DNA of 38,637 nt from Alcaligenaceae bacterium (GTDB lineage Bacteria > Pseudomonadota > Gammaproteobacteria > Burkholderiales > Burkholderiaceae_B): the NCBI GenBank assembly GCA_029263615.1, contig JAJUFT010000018.1, positions 1-38,637 of the forward strand. The letters are read 5' to 3'. Within the stretch, counting starts at the first letter, position 1, and each line of letters begins with the position of its first letter. Shown piece after piece: positions 18,921 through 26,974 of the stretch. Made by a program: the position numbers and the translations under genes. The notes under the pieces were generated by a model. That model worked only from the letters and a program-made list of their open reading frames with translations, did no database searches and had not been told where the DNA came from.

Positions 18921-19382
18921 TCAAGGGTTGCGAGGGCGAATGCCTGCCGATTTATGACGGATGTACTTGAATGTGCCGGAGGCGGACGCCAGCAGCCGAT
19001 CGCCGTCCAGCCATACTTCAGCCCGGGCGAAGAACACAGTGCTGCCCCGCTTTTCCGGTTGGGCCCGGGCGATCAGCCACTCGCCGGAGCCACTGTCGAG
19101 AAACTGGGTGGTCAGTGCCAGCGTCACGGCATGAATGGGTGGTTCACCCTCCGGGCTGAAGCAGCCGCTGTAGCCTGCCACTGAATCTAGCAGGGTGCAG
19201 ATCACGCCGCCGTGTACACGTGAACTGCGATTGGTGATTTGAGGCGTCCAGCGCAAATGCATCTCGGCGTAGTTGTCCGTCCACGCGGCCAATCGCACGC
19301 CCAGCCAGTCGAGATAGGGATTTTGGGAGGGGCCGGCATTGCCGGGCGGTGTCAGTGGCGGCCAACTGAAAGATTGCTGCAT
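18921..19382 (-). CDS. PaaI-family hotdog thioesterase
   Basis: 153 residues with the hotdog-fold pattern of PaaI/YdiI thioesterases: RSSRVHGGVICTLLDSVAGY, containing the HGG motif and the acidic residue of the catalytic pair, then ALTTQFLDSGSG. The family cleaves acyl- or aryl-CoA esters; the substrate is not visible. ATG 19382 is preferred over far upstream starts. It is 22 bases downstream of the GGDEF-EAL gene on the same strand, so the three minus-strand genes probably form one transcript. Confidence 0.83.
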   Translation of the reverse strand: MQQSFSWPPLTPPGNAGPSQNPYLDWLGVRLAAWTDNYAEMHLRWTPQITNRSSRVHGGVICTLLDSVAGYSGCFSPEGEPPIHAVTLALTTQFLDSGSGEWLIARAQPEKRGSTVFFARAEVWLDGDRLLASASGTFKYIRHKSAGIRPRNP

Positions 19383-19404
19383 GATGAAGAAGGAGAATGG
19401 GGGC

Positions 19405-21495
19405 TCAGCGTTGGGCTCGCAATTTCTCTGCCAGCGCCTCGGACGGCATGGGGCGACCACTGTAGAAGCCCTGTATCTGGTCGCAACCGCGGGCACTCAG
19501 CAGGCGGTATTCCTCCGGGGTCTCGACGCCTTCCGCGACCACAGTGAGCCCCAGCGTGTGCGCAAGCGAGATGATCGCCTGAACGATGCTGATGTTGCCA
19601 CGATCTCGGGTGATGTTGCAAATGAATGAGCGGTCGATCTTGAGGGTGTCGACAGCGAAGCGCTTCAGATGGGCAAGACTGGAATAGCCCGTTCCGAAGT
19701 CGTCGATTGCACTGCGCACGCCCACCCGGCGCAGACGCTCCAGCGTGCTGATTGACTGGTCGACATCGCTCATCAGCGCGCTTTCCGTGATTTCCAGCTC
19801 GAGATAATGTGGCGTCAGGGAGGTATCTTCGAGGATGCCGATGACTTTTTCCACCAGGTCGGCGCGCTCCAGCTGGATGGCGGAAATGTTCACCGCAACG
19901 GGGATCGGCCGGTAGCCGGCATTCTGCCAGCTGCGGTTCATCCGGCAGGCTTCCCTGAGCACCCATTCCCCAATGGGAACGATCAGGCCGACCTCTTCGG
20001 CCAGGGGAATGAAATCGGCCGGAGAGATGTTTTCCCCGTCTGCCGTATGCCAGCGCAGCAAGGCTTCCGCGCCGACGATGCGACCCGTGAGGACTTCGAT
20101 CTTGGGCTGGTAGTGCAGCATGAATTCGCCTCGGGTCAGGGCGTTGCGCAGGCGGGCGCTCCACTCGAGACGGTCGAAGGCCTTGTTGCCCAGATTGGCC
20201 GTGAAGTGCCGGTAATTGTTGCGCCCCAGCGCCTTGGCGCGGAACATGGCGGCGTCGGCGTGGCGCAGCATGGTGTCGGCGTCCAGGGCGTCAGACGGCG
20301 CAATGCTGATGCCGATGCTGCAGGTGGCCTGAATATCGACGTCGTTGATTCGCCAGGGCTGCGACACACTGTTCAGGATGCTGTGGGCCAGCTGCTCGAC
20401 CTCCCCGCTGGAGCCCAGACCCTGGAGCAGCACGATGAATTCGTCGCCCCCTTGCCGGGCAACGCTGTCGCCCTCGCGCAGGCAGGCTGACAGACGGCTG
20501 GCCACGATGCGCAGATATTGATCGCCCATGTGGTGGCCCAGACTGTCGTTCACATACTTGAATTGATCGAGATCGACATACAGGACGGCCACATACTCGT
20601 GGGGCTGGCGCCGCTCCAGCGCATCCATCAGCCGGCTCGTGAGCGCAGTGCGATTCAGCAGGCCGGTCAGTGCGTCATGGGTGGCCTGGTAATGTGCGAC
20701 GGTTTCCTGAAGCTTGCGTTCCGTGATGTCTTCCACCGTCCCTTCATAAAAGAGCAGGGTGCCGTTGGCATCTTTGACGGCGCGCGCGTTTTCGGAGATC
20801 CAGATGATGGAACGATCGCGGCGATAGGCCTGGGACTCGAAATCCCTGACTTGGCCGTCTTTCTCGATCAGGCGCAAGAAGTCGGCGCGGCGTGTGCGCT
20901 CGACATAAAACTCATGGTCGATGCCGCCGATGCCGGCAGTGAAATGTTCGGGGCTGTCGTAACCGAACATGCGCGCCATGGCGGGGTTGGCAGTGACGAA
21001 TCGTCCGTCAGGGGTGGACTGATAAATGCCTTCGATGGTGTTTTCGAAGATGCTGCGATAGCGACGTTCTGCTTCGCGGTAGACGGCCTCGGCCTCTTTT
21101 TTCGTGGTGGCATCCTGAATATGGCCGGCCACCAGCAGCCCGGCGCCCGGATGGTCGGTATGGAAGGCGGCGCCGCGCTCGCTGACCCAACGATACTGGC
21201 CGTTGCGGTGGCGCACCCGATACTCCACATGGAAACGGCGGCCCTGGGCCAGTGCCTCCATGACCTGATGGCGCACGGAGGTGCGGTCATCGGGGTGGAT
21301 GAGTTCTTCGAAGTGGGTGACCGAGTTGTGCAGCAATTCCTGTGGCTGGTAACCGGTGAGGTCGAGAGAGCCCGCGCTGACATGTTCCATGGTCCAGTAC
21401 TCGTCCACACGGGCACAATAGACAAGCCCGGGGAGGTTGTCGATCAGCGCCTCGGGTGAGCAGGTAAAGGTGGAGCGGTCCGTGTCGTTCATCAT
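19405..21495 (-). CDS. PAS-PAS-GGDEF-EAL protein (cyclic-di-GMP synthesis and breakdown)
   Basis: 696 residues from ATG 21495 (21492 is equally possible). Two PAS domains (about 15-130 and 145-260) are followed by an intact GGDEF motif (349-353) with an inhibitory I-site RxxD (R340-D343) five residues before it. The EAL domain has EAL (477-479), NISAIQLE, ELEITES, DDFGTG (598-603) and AEGVET. Both catalytic sets look complete, so it may make and degrade c-di-GMP depending on what the PAS domains sense. No membrane segment is seen, so it is cytoplasmic. The frame stays open to 21720, but that extension lacks any recognisable domain. Confidence 0.93.
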   Translation of the reverse strand: MMNDTDRSTFTCSPEALIDNLPGLVYCARVDEYWTMEHVSAGSLDLTGYQPQELLHNSVTHFEELIHPDDRTSVRHQVMEALAQGRRFHVEYRVRHRNGQYRWVSERGAAFHTDHPGAGLLVAGHIQDATTKKEAEAVYREAERRYRSIFENTIEGIYQSTPDGRFVTANPAMARMFGYDSPEHFTAGIGGIDHEFYVERTRRADFLRLIEKDGQVRDFESQAYRRDRSIIWISENARAVKDANGTLLFYEGTVEDITERKLQETVAHYQATHDALTGLLNRTALTSRLMDALERRQPHEYVAVLYVDLDQFKYVNDSLGHHMGDQYLRIVASRLSACLREGDSVARQGGDEFIVLLQGLGSSGEVEQLAHSILNSVSQPWRINDVDIQATCSIGISIAPSDALDADTMLRHADAAMFRAKALGRNNYRHFTANLGNKAFDRLEWSARLRNALTRGEFMLHYQPKIEVLTGRIVGAEALLRWHTADGENISPADFIPLAEEVGLIVPIGEWVLREACRMNRSWQNAGYRPIPVAVNISAIQLERADLVEKVIGILEDTSLTPHYLELEITESALMSDVDQSISTLERLRRVGVRSAIDDFGTGYSSLAHLKRFAVDTLKIDRSFICNITRDRGNISIVQAIISLAHTLGLTVVAEGVETPEEYRLLSARGCDQIQGFYSGRPMPSEALAEKLRAQR

Positions 21496-21781
21496 GAGCT
21501 TGCATCGCGCGGCTGGGGTCGCTGGCATTGTATTCCGCAACAAACGTCCGTGCGACGCGCGCATTGCGGGGAATCGTCGCGTATGTTGACACATGAATAT
21601 TGGAGTCGATCCACGAAAGAGTCCCGCAATCCAGCCAGTAATAGGTGCTCTGAGACGGGGAATCCTGCCAAATTGCATGCAATCTCGGACACGACCCCAC
21701 CCACCGGGTGACATCGGCACCCAAGGATCGAATGGCGCACCGGCCGTTCGCGGCGTTGTCCAACCGTTGTCAGGGATTTCC
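21496..21781. other. Gap upstream of the GGDEF-EAL gene
   Basis: 286 bases without a supported gene. The GGDEF-EAL frame is open here on the minus strand up to 21720 but shows no domain and is rich in Arg and Pro, so it is treated as leader. No clear minus-strand promoter was found; the plus-strand tRNA promoter begins at the right end. Confidence 0.5.
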
Positions 21782-21810
21782 TTGACACAATGGATAGACT
21801 GCGCTATAGT
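21782..21810 (+). promoter_or_regulatory. Sigma-70 promoter of the initiator tRNA
   Basis: TTGACA (21782-21787) and TATAGT (21805-21810) with a 17-base spacer. The predicted start near 21817 leaves about 56 bases of 5' leader before the tRNA. Confidence 0.9.
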
Positions 21811-21872
21811 TCAAATTCACTTGGCGAAGCCAAGCGGCAGGCATTCAATCTATGCCTGTCATACCGGACAGA

Positions 21873-21949
21873 CGCGGGATGGAGCAGTCTGGCAGCTCGT
21901 CGGGCTCATAACCCGAAGGTCGCAGGTTCAAATCCTGCTCCCGCAACCA
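21873..21949 (+). tRNA. Initiator tRNA-fMet (CAT anticodon)
   Basis: 77 bases folding as a cloverleaf with an encoded CCA end. The anticodon CAT is at 21907-21909. Initiator features are present: C1 opposite A72 unpaired at the acceptor end, and three consecutive G-C pairs in the anticodon stem (GGG/CCC). GGTTCAAATCC is the T arm. It is a single-gene unit with its own promoter and terminator. Confidence 0.97.
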
Positions 21950-21956
21950 GTTGAAG

Positions 21957-21985
21957 AAGGCCACTCATTGCGAGTGGCCTTTTTT
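21957..21985 (+). terminator. Rho-independent terminator of the tRNA gene
   Basis: AAGGCCACTC (21957-21966), loop ATTGC, GAGTGGCCTT (21972-21981), then a T-run to 21985. A perfect 10-bp stem. Confidence 0.93.
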
Positions 21986-22135
21986 CTTGCGCGCTCCGAA
22001 TCCCTTGCCTCCTGCAGCGAGTTCCACCTCGGCGACACGTGCCGATGCCCCCGGGGGTGGAAGGGTGTTTTTCATCAGGATCCGCCGAATGGCCAATCCG
22101 TGACCAATAGCTGGAAAAGTCAATCAGCTCAATGG

Positions 22136-22190
22136 CTTATGAGACCTGTTCCTGCATTTTCCACAACCCTGTTCACGTTTATTGTTGATA
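22136..22190 (+). repeat. 55-bp direct repeat, copy A (DnaA-box-like elements)
   Basis: Aligns without gaps to copy B at 22286-22340, exactly 150 bases away. The last 23 bases (22168-22190) are identical in both. It contains TTTTCCACA (22157-22165) and TGTTGATAT (22183-22191), each near the DnaA box or its reverse. The 500-base gap 21950-22451 holds no gene; these two repeats and a shared GGAAAGTCAAT-like sequence upstream of each are its main content. Confidence 0.8.
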
Positions 22191-22285
22191 TCACCACGTC
22201 GGCGACCGGCTTCGCAGTCGGAGGGCATGCGTTTCGGAAAGTCAATTGTTTGACCAATCTATGGAAATGCCTTTCCGATCAAGGT

Positions 22286-22340
22286 CTTATAGAGGTTTTC
22301 CGCAGGCTCTCCACAGGCCTGTTCACGTTTATTGTTGATA
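22286..22340 (+). repeat. 55-bp direct repeat, copy B (DnaA-box-like elements)
   Basis: Second copy of the element at 22136. It carries CTCTCCACA (22307-22315) and TGTTGATAA (22333-22341), the latter one mismatch from TGTGGATAA. The 23-base identical block is 22318-22340. It ends about 110 bases before the 85-residue gene. Confidence 0.8.
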
Positions 22341-22451
22341 AACGGTGACTTTTGCACACAAGTGCTTGCTCGGGGCGTGGCACTTGCTACACTGCCATAC
22401 CCTCAATTGCATGCGCCGCAAACGACCGGACTATCGAAACGGGAAAATTTC

Positions 22452-22709
22452 ATGAGCTATGACAAGGTGGCCAAGGACCTCGCACGTTCCATCCAGTGGC
22501 GAGTGATTGCGCATGACAATCTGCCTGAGCATGGCGGCTGCATTCTTTATCTCGATGCGCCCATCAAAAGAATCAATATTGAAATCGCTGCGCTTGACCT
22601 CGGCGCAGAGGAGCTCGCCGAGTTCATCCGTGACAGGGCGAAAGCGATGGACGGCTCGGCCAAATCGCTCGAAGTCGGGGTGAGGGACGGGGTTCTGGCG
22701 GTGCTGTGA
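22452..22709 (+). CDS. Hypothetical protein, 85 residues
   Basis: Unrecognised. MSYDKVAKDLARS begins a mixed alpha/beta-looking soluble protein with one cysteine (CILYLD region), no signal peptide and no membrane segment. The ATG has only a weak GGGAAAA upstream. It is flanked on both sides by DnaA-box-like repeats and followed by 225 bases without a gene. Base composition and reading frame look like a true gene, but the function is unknown. Confidence 0.6.
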   Translation: MSYDKVAKDLARSIQWRVIAHDNLPEHGGCILYLDAPIKRINIEIAALDLGAEELAEFIRDRAKAMDGSAKSLEVGVRDGVLAVL

Positions 22710-22794
22710 CGTCGCCACGCCGCGCGTGGCGAATGAATGATCAGACCACCCGGATCCGCTGATTGATCAGGCACTTGGCAAGGGTTTCCTGCTC

Positions 22795-22829
22795 TTATCC
22801 CTTGGCTTATGCACACGGAGTGTGGATAA
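22795..22829. repeat. 35-bp DnaA-box triplet, copy 1
   Basis: TTATCCCTT (22795-22803), TTATGCACA (22807-22815) and TGTGGATAA (22821-22829). The second fits the DnaA consensus TTWTNCACA and the third is an exact reverse DnaA box. A second copy at 33351-33385 has 31 of 35 bases identical and the same spacing. Confidence 0.8.
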
Positions 22830-22934
22830 AAAACTGCAGTTCGTTGAGGCAGCCCATTCTTTTTCTTACTAGAAGACGTGATTGGTTACGTTTCCTTTAA
22901 TATTGGCGCTTCCTTCAACCACTGCAACATACCG

Positions 22935-23261
22935 ATGAAAAAGATCGTGATCGGGTCTGCCATCGCCTTGATGATGGCTGCGCCGCTTGCCAGCGCTAAG
23001 ACATTTACTCTTACCATTGTCAACAAGACGTCCAGCGTGCTGGAGGCATTCTACGCCTCGCCGACGAATGAGAACGACTGGGAAGAAGACCTTCTGGGCG
23101 ATGATGCCATTCGTCCCAACGGTCGGTATGTGGTGCGGTTCAGGGATGATCGCGGGGTCTGCAATTATGATCTGCGGTTCGAGTTCCGGGATACGCGTCT
23201 CGAGACCCTGGAAGACACTCAGAATCTCTGCAAAATCAAAGAGTACGAGATCACCGAATGA
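22935..23261 (+). CDS. Small exported protein of unknown function
   Basis: 108 residues with a clear signal peptide (MKKIVIGSAIALMMAAPLASA) and a mature part of about 87 residues. Features are TIVNKTSSVLEAFYASP, NDWEEDLLG and two cysteines (GVCNYDLRFEF and NLCKI) that could form a disulfide. A similar family (beta-rich, WEEDLLG-containing) is known to me only as hypothetical, sometimes mislabelled argininosuccinate lyase. The GTG at 22878 would place extra residues before the signal peptide, so ATG 22935 is chosen. It is probably periplasmic. Confidence 0.75.
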   Translation: MKKIVIGSAIALMMAAPLASAKTFTLTIVNKTSSVLEAFYASPTNENDWEEDLLGDDAIRPNGRYVVRFRDDRGVCNYDLRFEFRDTRLETLEDTQNLCKIKEYEITE

Positions 23262-23269
23262 TCCAATGA

Positions 23270-23305
23270 AGAGGGGCGCGGCCAGATCGTCTGGGGCGCC
23301 CCTCT
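23270..23305. terminator. Stem-loop between convergent genes
   Basis: AGAGGGGCGC (23270-23279) pairs perfectly with GCGCCCCTCT (23296-23305). There is no T-run. It lies between the small exported protein gene and the minus-strand PdxH-like gene. Confidence 0.6.
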
Positions 23306-23346
23306 GGTGCCGTTTGCGAGAGCGGACGGCGTGTTTGAACGAATGC

Positions 23347-24018
23347 TCAAGGCCAGAGCAGCTGCCGGCGCCAGGGGCTTTCACCGTCATCGCGCTGGTA
23401 GCAGAGACGCTGATGCAGGCGGTCGCCCGCGCCTTGCCAGAATTCGACGATTGAAGGTGCCACTGCATAGACGTGCCAGCTGGGTGCGATGAGCCCGGTG
23501 TCGGCTTCCAGACGCTTGCGCGCAGCTGAAATGGCGGGGCCGACTTCCGCGGGCGATTCCAGCGGTGCACTTTGCTTGGCCAGCAGGACCCCTGCCCGGG
23601 CATCGAGTGAACGCGCAAGAAAATCCTGGGCCGATTCGGTCCCGTCCAGCGGGCGCGCGACGCCCCGAATCCGCACCTGCCGCCCCAGCTCCTTCCAGTA
23701 AAAATTCAGGGCAACCGCGGGCTGCGCCTGTATCTGTCGCCCTTTGGGGCTGTGGCCGCTGCTTGCAAAATGCCAGCCGCGTTCATCGACGCTCTTGAGA
23801 ATCAGCACACGTGCGTCGGGGCAGCCCGCCTCGTCGACCGTGCAGAGCGTCATGGCGTGTGGCTCACGGATGCCCGCGTGGATGGCGGCATCCAGCCAGT
23901 CCAGGAAAAGGTCCTGCGGAGACGCCGGCGCGCAGGAGAAATCCACCGGTGGGAAGGGGCCTGCGAGCGCAGGAAGCGCACGCAGGCGTTGCCGGATGTC
24001 GGCGCTGCCCGTGTCCAT
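23347..24018 (-). CDS. PdxH-like pyridoxamine/pyridoxine 5'-phosphate oxidase
   Basis: 223 residues with FMN-binding RVLILKSVDERGWHF, FYWKELGRQVRIRG and the PLP-site tail VEFWQG followed by DRLHQRLCYQR, all matching PdxH. The N-terminus (IRQRLRALPALAGP) differs from E. coli PdxH, which has an LRREY and GGL block, so this may be a PdxH paralogue. Its start is two bases after the ATPase stop, the tightest link in the ABC operon. A direct role in transport is not implied; it may act on the imported compound or supply PLP to its catabolic enzyme (inference). Confidence 0.85.
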   Translation of the reverse strand: MDTGSADIRQRLRALPALAGPFPPVDFSCAPASPQDLFLDWLDAAIHAGIREPHAMTLCTVDEAGCPDARVLILKSVDERGWHFASSGHSPKGRQIQAQPAVALNFYWKELGRQVRIRGVARPLDGTESAQDFLARSLDARAGVLLAKQSAPLESPAEVGPAISAARKRLEADTGLIAPSWHVYAVAPSIVEFWQGAGDRLHQRLCYQRDDGESPWRRQLLWP

Positions 24019-24020
24019 GG

Positions 24021-25064
24021 TCAGTCAGCCAGCAGCGGGGCGCTGTGACTGTCGATGCTCAGATACACCTGAGCTCCGGGGCCATGGGGCGGCGCGCCCG
24101 TGGCATGGAGCGTATCCACGATGATCTGGCCATCCGGCGTATCGACGAGATAACGGATCTGGCTGCCCAGGAATTCGCGGTGCGCCACCGTGCCCGGGAT
24201 GTCTCCGGCGTGCGTGGTGAGCCGGATGTTCTGTGGACGCAGCACGATGCGGCTGGCATTCGGCACGACCTGTTCGACCGGTAGGCGTTGACCGCTGGCC
24301 GTCACGAACGTGCCATTGTCCAACTTCCCCTTGAGGATGTTTGCCGTGCCCAGGAAGCCGGCGACGAAGGCGTTGGCCGGGTGGTCGTAGAGTTCCTGAG
24401 GGGAACCGATTTGCTGGATCACACCTTTGTCCAGGACGGCCATGCGGTCCGAGGTGGTATTGGCCTCTTCCTGATCATGGGTCACGAAAATGGTGGTGAG
24501 CCCGAGTTTGCGCTGGAGTGCCAGCAGTTCACGGCGCATCTGCACCCGCAGCGCGGCATCCAGATTGGACAGCGGTTCGTCGAGCAGCAGCACCTGTGGC
24601 TCGATGGCAATGGTGCGAGCCAGGGCCACGCGCTGCTGCTGACCCCCGGAGAGCTGGGCCGGCATCCGGTCCGCCAGGTGCAGCAGGCCGACCGTCTCGA
24701 GTGCAGCGTCGACCTTGGGGCCAATTTCGCTTTTTGGAACCTTGCGTTCTTCGAGGCCGAAGGCGACGTTCTTGCGAACCGACATGTGCGGCCACAAGGC
24801 GTAGGACTGGAACACCATGCCCACGTTGCGCTTCCAGGGAGGCAGGGCCGCCACGTCCTGATCGCCGATCATGATGCGACCCTTGGGCGTGGGACCGAAC
24901 CCCGCGATGGCGCGCAACAGGGTGGATTTGCCCGAGCCCGACGGCCCAAGGAAAGCGAAAAACTCACCCGGCTCGATCACCATGTCGATGCCTTGCAATA
25001 CCTTGGTGTCGCCGAAGGACAGGTGCAGGTCTTCGATGCGAATCCCGACTTTTTTCTGACTCAT
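24021..25064 (-). CDS. ABC transporter ATP-binding protein (FbpC/PhnT type)
   Basis: 347 residues. Walker A GPSGSGKS is at 40-47, Q-loop VFQSYALWPHMS is near 84-95, signature LSGGQQQR at 138-145 and Walker B VLLLDEP at 158-164, with a C-terminal TOBE-like domain (about 245-347). This form serves binding-protein-dependent importers for ferric iron, sulfate, aminoethylphosphonate and related solutes. GGAG precedes the ATG and the permease stop is 16 bases upstream. Confidence 0.93.
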   Translation of the reverse strand: MSQKKVGIRIEDLHLSFGDTKVLQGIDMVIEPGEFFAFLGPSGSGKSTLLRAIAGFGPTPKGRIMIGDQDVAALPPWKRNVGMVFQSYALWPHMSVRKNVAFGLEERKVPKSEIGPKVDAALETVGLLHLADRMPAQLSGGQQQRVALARTIAIEPQVLLLDEPLSNLDAALRVQMRRELLALQRKLGLTTIFVTHDQEEANTTSDRMAVLDKGVIQQIGSPQELYDHPANAFVAGFLGTANILKGKLDNGTFVTASGQRLPVEQVVPNASRIVLRPQNIRLTTHAGDIPGTVAHREFLGSQIRYLVDTPDGQIIVDTLHATGAPPHGPGAQVYLSIDSHSAPLLAD

Positions 25065-25080
25065 TCAATGTCTCCGAAAT

Positions 25081-26820
25081 TCAATGCTGTTCGCCTGCGG
25101 CGGCCTGTCGCGAGCGCTCACGCTCGATGATGCGTTGGGACAGATAAGTGCCTAGGGCGACGATGACCACGGCCAGAATGCCCAGTGCTGCGCCCGGCCC
25201 GCGTCCTGCCGGCGACTGCATGTACAGATAAATGCCGTAGGCCAAGGGAGCGTCCGAGGAACGCGCAACCAGCATGATGGTTGCCGACAGTTCCACAGCG
25301 GCGGTGGCGAAACTGGTGACGAAACCGGCGAGAATGCCCCCGCTCATCAGCGGTACGACAATGCGGCGGATGGTGCTGCCACGCGAGGCGCCCAGGCTCT
25401 CGGCCGCTTCCTCGAGCGACAGGGCCACCTGTTGCAGGGCAGCCATGCAGGCGCGCAGCGCATAGGGCAGGCGGCGGATGGCCAGCGCGATGATGATGAT
25501 GCCCCAGAAACTGGACATCTGACCCAGCCCGAAGGGCAGCTCGATGCCGTGGAACATGCGCAGATAGCCGATGCCGAGCACCACGCCGGGAACCGCCAGT
25601 GCCGCTGTGGCCATGTAGTCGAGCCACTTGCGACCTGCCAGCTTGGTCCGGATCACGATGTAGGCGATGGCAGTGCCCAGAACGACGTCCAGCACGGCTG
25701 CCGTGCCTGCGTAGGCCAGCGTGTTCCAGATGTACTGAGACGACTGCGTGAAGATGGTGCCGAAGTGCTGCACGGTGAACCCATCAGGCAGGGGCGAGAA
25801 CGACCAGATTGTTCCGAACGCCAGGAGCAGCAGGCCCAGATGGGGGGACAGCACCATGGCGAGGATCAGCAGGATCACTGCCCAGGCCAGGACCTTCTCA
25901 CGCGGTTTGAGGTCTCGGCGCGAAAGCCCGCCGCCGCCTTTCTGAACGGTGGCGTAATCCTTGCCGCGCATGAAGAGGAAGGACGCCCACAGCGAGAACA
26001 CCGAGAAGGCCACCAGAATGAATGAAATCACATACCCCATGGGGTCGTTGATGCCCACGCCGGTGATGCGCAGATAGGCCTGCGGCGCCAGCATGTTGTT
26101 GACGTTCAGCAGCAGTGGGGTGCCGAGGTCGTCGAACACCTTGATGAAAACCAGCGCAGCACCTGCCAGGTACCCGGGCATGGCCAGCGGGAAGACAATT
26201 CGGCGGAACATGCGCATCCCGTAGGAGCCAAGATTCTGCGCGGCTTCCTCCATGGACCGGTCGATGTTGCGCAGACTGGCCGACAGGTTGATCAGGATGA
26301 ACGGGAAATAATGGATGGATTGAACCAGAATGACGCCGTTCAGGCCTTCCATGAAGGGGATGCGAAAGCCGAAATACTCATTCAGCAAGAGATTGATCGT
26401 GCCGTTGCGACCGAACAGCAGCGACATCGCGACCGCGCCCACAAAGGGCGGCATGATCAGCGGGATGATGCCCAATGCCTGAATGGTGGCCGTTCCCGCA
26501 AAATTGAAACGGGTGGTGATGTAGGCCAGCGGCAGGGCGATGGCGGTCGCCACGACCACGGACATGGCCGACACATAGAACGAGTTCACGAAGCTTTCGC
26601 GAAACAGCGTCGTATTGAAGAAATCCTGGAAGTTCTGTAGCGTGAACACGCCGGTGCGGGCATCCAGGAAAGCCACGTAGATCACCTGCGCGACGGGCAG
26701 GATCAGGAAGGCCATCAGGAAGATGGCGATCAAGATGCCGGCCATGGCGGCGCCGGAGAGTCGCGGGAACAGCGTGAAGCCACGCGCGGCGGTACCCTGG
26801 GGGAGTGTGGAATCCGTCAT
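25081..26820 (-). CDS. ABC transporter permease, fused two-domain type
   Basis: 579 residues with about twelve membrane segments and two EAA loops: EEAAQNLGSYGM (from 191) and EEAAESLGASRGS (from 470). The protein is therefore two permease domains joined, as in FbpB and AfuB-type importers. ATG 26820 has GAGGA a few bases upstream; the frame extends a little further without supporting sequence. It works with the adjacent ATPase and the binding protein encoded upstream. Confidence 0.93.
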   Translation of the reverse strand: MTDSTLPQGTAARGFTLFPRLSGAAMAGILIAIFLMAFLILPVAQVIYVAFLDARTGVFTLQNFQDFFNTTLFRESFVNSFYVSAMSVVVATAIALPLAYITTRFNFAGTATIQALGIIPLIMPPFVGAVAMSLLFGRNGTINLLLNEYFGFRIPFMEGLNGVILVQSIHYFPFILINLSASLRNIDRSMEEAAQNLGSYGMRMFRRIVFPLAMPGYLAGAALVFIKVFDDLGTPLLLNVNNMLAPQAYLRITGVGINDPMGYVISFILVAFSVFSLWASFLFMRGKDYATVQKGGGGLSRRDLKPREKVLAWAVILLILAMVLSPHLGLLLLAFGTIWSFSPLPDGFTVQHFGTIFTQSSQYIWNTLAYAGTAAVLDVVLGTAIAYIVIRTKLAGRKWLDYMATAALAVPGVVLGIGYLRMFHGIELPFGLGQMSSFWGIIIIALAIRRLPYALRACMAALQQVALSLEEAAESLGASRGSTIRRIVVPLMSGGILAGFVTSFATAAVELSATIMLVARSSDAPLAYGIYLYMQSPAGRGPGAALGILAVVIVALGTYLSQRIIERERSRQAAAGEQH

Positions 26821-26848
26821 ACTTGTCCTCAGAGGATCTGGCAGGCGC

Positions 26849-26944
26849 GGACACGGGCCCAAGCCCAGTGTCCACGGTCACCCTCACGGGGCGACGGCAC
26901 GTCACACGCTGCGTCAGACTGTCTGCAACGTGCGGGTGCCGTCG
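26849..26944 (-). other. Structured intercistronic region between binding protein and permease
   Basis: The 154-base gap contains two strong stems. One is GGACAC-GGGC with GCCC-A-GTGTCC (26849-26873). The other is CGACGGCAC (26892-26900) with GTGCCGTCG (26936-26944), nesting CACGT/ACGTG inside. No T-run follows. Such hairpins often stabilise binding-protein mRNA or reduce permease expression; that role is inferred. Confidence 0.55.
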
Positions 26945-26974
26945 AACCGATTCAGGTTTCCTGAGTGCGCCGTA

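Noticed and set aside
21950-22451. An integrated element attached at the tRNA-fMet gene
   Set aside because: There is no integrase, no duplicated tRNA 3' end, and no mobile gene nearby; the repeats do not match the tRNA.
22100-22830. Chromosomal or plasmid replication origin
   Set aside because: DnaA-like boxes are present, but dnaA, dnaN, gidA, rpmH, rep or par genes are not, and no AT-rich unwinding stretch stands out.
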